Assembly: GCF_004379255.2 (NCBI RefSeq)
Contig: NC_056046.1
Span: forward strand, 4,650,001-4,714,000
Length of the DNA: 64,000 nt
DNA from: Salvia splendens
Lineage: Eukaryota; Streptophyta; Magnoliopsida; Lamiales; Lamiaceae
Direction: 5' to 3'
Shown here: positions 62,785-64,000 of the stretch, piece after piece
Numbering within the stretch: the first letter of the stretch is position 1
How the letters are laid out: every line of letters begins with the position of its first letter
Program-made: the position numbers and the translations under genes
The notes under the pieces: model-generated
Told to the model about the DNA's origin: nothing
Database searches by the model: none
The model's input: only the letters and a program-made list of their open reading frames with translations

Positions 62785-63740
62785 CACTACTTCTGTAGCT
62801 GAGCAATCCCCCGTACCACAAAACAAAACCCTAAAAAAATCAAGAAACTTCACAAAATCCCACCAAATGAAGCCTCCACCACCAATCCACAAATTCCAAT
62901 CAATAAAGTGATTTTGATGACAATAAAACCCCCAAATATCCAATCCAAAAATATCAATGAATCACACAAATTTCACCCAAATTTACAGAAATGGCTCCTC
63001 AGTTTACAGGAAACTAAGCAGCAATCATGAAGATCTAAAAAAGGGGGGTGACTGCAAATACTCACAAAGATCAAATTTTTAACCAGTGCAACAAAGTAGC
63101 AACACATATATAAACTACCCACAAACAAAAAGAGGCTGGTATCTAGCAAAGAAGAGCAAAGACACTTAAAGGATGAATCTTGCAGCAGCTTAAGGAGAGA
63201 GAAAAACAGAGAGAGAGGAATAATCCAGCTGACCCTTTACAGCTTAGCAATTGATGAAGCTGAAAAGGACAGTAATTAGTGGCTAATCAATGGGATCTCC
63301 GTTGTATTAAATCTGAAGCAAAAAAGGGGCAAAATAACCCCAAAATCTCTGACTGTTGTTGCAGCTTCCTCGTGGCAACTGTGTTCCTGGCCTTTTGAGT
63401 TGTTTTTGACTGTCCCATAAATATCTTGGTGGAGAATATAATTATTTGAAGAGGGAGCTCAACTTGATCAACGAAATAAAAAGTCAATTTCAAACATTCG
63501 TGGCATGGCTTTTGCTTTTGAGATGGAGACAATGGTTAACAGTGATATAAGTAGGAATTTACAGTCGAATTGATTCGATGATCGGGTTAGAAATTAGAAC
63601 TTTCTAGGTTTATAATTAACCTCAACTGACTCTGCATAGATATCTGTTTTTGGATCTTGGATTCGTTGAATCTTGTCTGCATGCACATATCTCAAAACAA
63701 AATTGTCACTGTAACTGTAATAATGGAGTGCTCATTTCAG
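62785..63740. other. EXO70 leader and promoter region
   Basis: About 62785-63260 on the minus strand is the probable 5' untranslated region, GA-rich near 63195-63220. Beyond it is promoter or spacer DNA. No other gene is seen. Confidence 0.5.
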
Positions 63741-63749
63741 TTGGAAGAA

Positions 63750-64000
63750 GCTCGGCTAGAAAGGAGTTCGGTAAGCTCGGCTTACCGAGCTGGAACTAGC
63801 CTGGAACTAGCCGAGAAGAAGAAGGCAGAAGTCGGTAAGCTCGGCGTTGAGCTGGAATAAGCCGAGAAGGAGTTCGGTCTTGAACCGAGGAAGGAGTTCG
63901 GTCTTGAACCGAGGAAGGAGTTCGGTCTTAAACCGAGAAGGAAGAAGCAACCTAGCCGAACTAGCCGTTGGAGCAGCAGTTAGTTAGCTGAGATGTAGCG
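63750..64000 (+). repeat. Repeat-rich element cut by the window edge, with 24-bp tandem units
   Basis: Three consecutive 24-bp units GAAGGAGTTCGGTCTTGAAC+CGAG occupy 63866-63889, 63890-63913 and 63914-63937 (the third has TTAAAC). Upstream are inverted GGTAAGCTCGG/CCGAGCTT blocks and GAACTAGCC repeats. The composition suggests a retrotransposon LTR that continues past the window, but no terminus is visible. Confidence 0.6.

Noticed and set aside
62785..62943. 53-residue upstream extension of the EXO70 N-terminal frame
   Set aside because: Aromatic-rich, not EXO70-like, and the MM start downstream fits the family; more likely leader sequence.

Overview
This 64-kb window is nuclear DNA from a flowering plant. 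The genes are intron-rich with plant-type GT/AG splice sites, spacers are AT-rich, and the families are plant-specific (EXO70, RIK, UGT with a PSPG box, hnRNP-Q/LIF2-type). Copia, PIF/Harbinger and Stowaway elements are abundant. A eudicot, probably an asterid and perhaps Lamiales, is my inference; no species-diagnostic sequence was checked.

Layout. At 1.55-1.80 kb on the minus strand is a probable first exon of the cohesin loader SCC2/NIPBL. A 17-exon plus-strand gene for a three-RRM hnRNP-Q/LIF2-like protein fills 5.7-14.2 kb, with a fold-back element and a 132-bp tandem duplication in its largest intron. An F-box gene follows (15.3-16.1 kb, minus), then an atypical bHLH gene (19.7-20.0 kb, minus) and a possible 45-residue small protein (22.8-23.0 kb, minus). 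About 23-30 kb is gene-poor, with Stowaway-like elements and a complete solo LTR (27146-28560) flanked by ATTAT duplications. At 30.2-32.8 kb are two UGT83-like genes in tandem on the minus strand: a truncated copy that lacks the catalytic histidine, and an intact two-exon copy. At 33.9-37.0 kb is a PIF/Harbinger-type element whose decayed ORF1 is interrupted by a second, inverted copy of the same solo-LTR family.

At 37.6-42.9 kb (minus) is a nine-exon gene of the plant dentin-sialophosphoprotein-like family, function unknown. A tRNA-Ala(TGC) at 44268-44340 sits between that gene and a RIK (KH/RS2-interacting) gene on the plus strand. RIK keeps its splice structure but shows no start exon and has a one-base frame offset late in the coding region. 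A mitochondrial-type glycine-rich RRM gene occupies 49.8-51.3 kb (minus).

The most striking locus is 53.4-62.8 kb. An otherwise open, intronless EXO70 gene (minus strand) is split by a 7,429-bp Copia retrotransposon on the plus strand (54298-61726). The element has TG...CA LTRs, a GCCTC target duplication, and LTRs that by eye differ only in hexamer copy number, so insertion was very recent. The EXO70 frame continues exactly across the insertion point. The element's own gag-pol has a one-base offset at the protease active site.

I did not find a multi-gene system. The unusual content is a set of recent and nested transposon events breaking host genes, plus several structured repeats.
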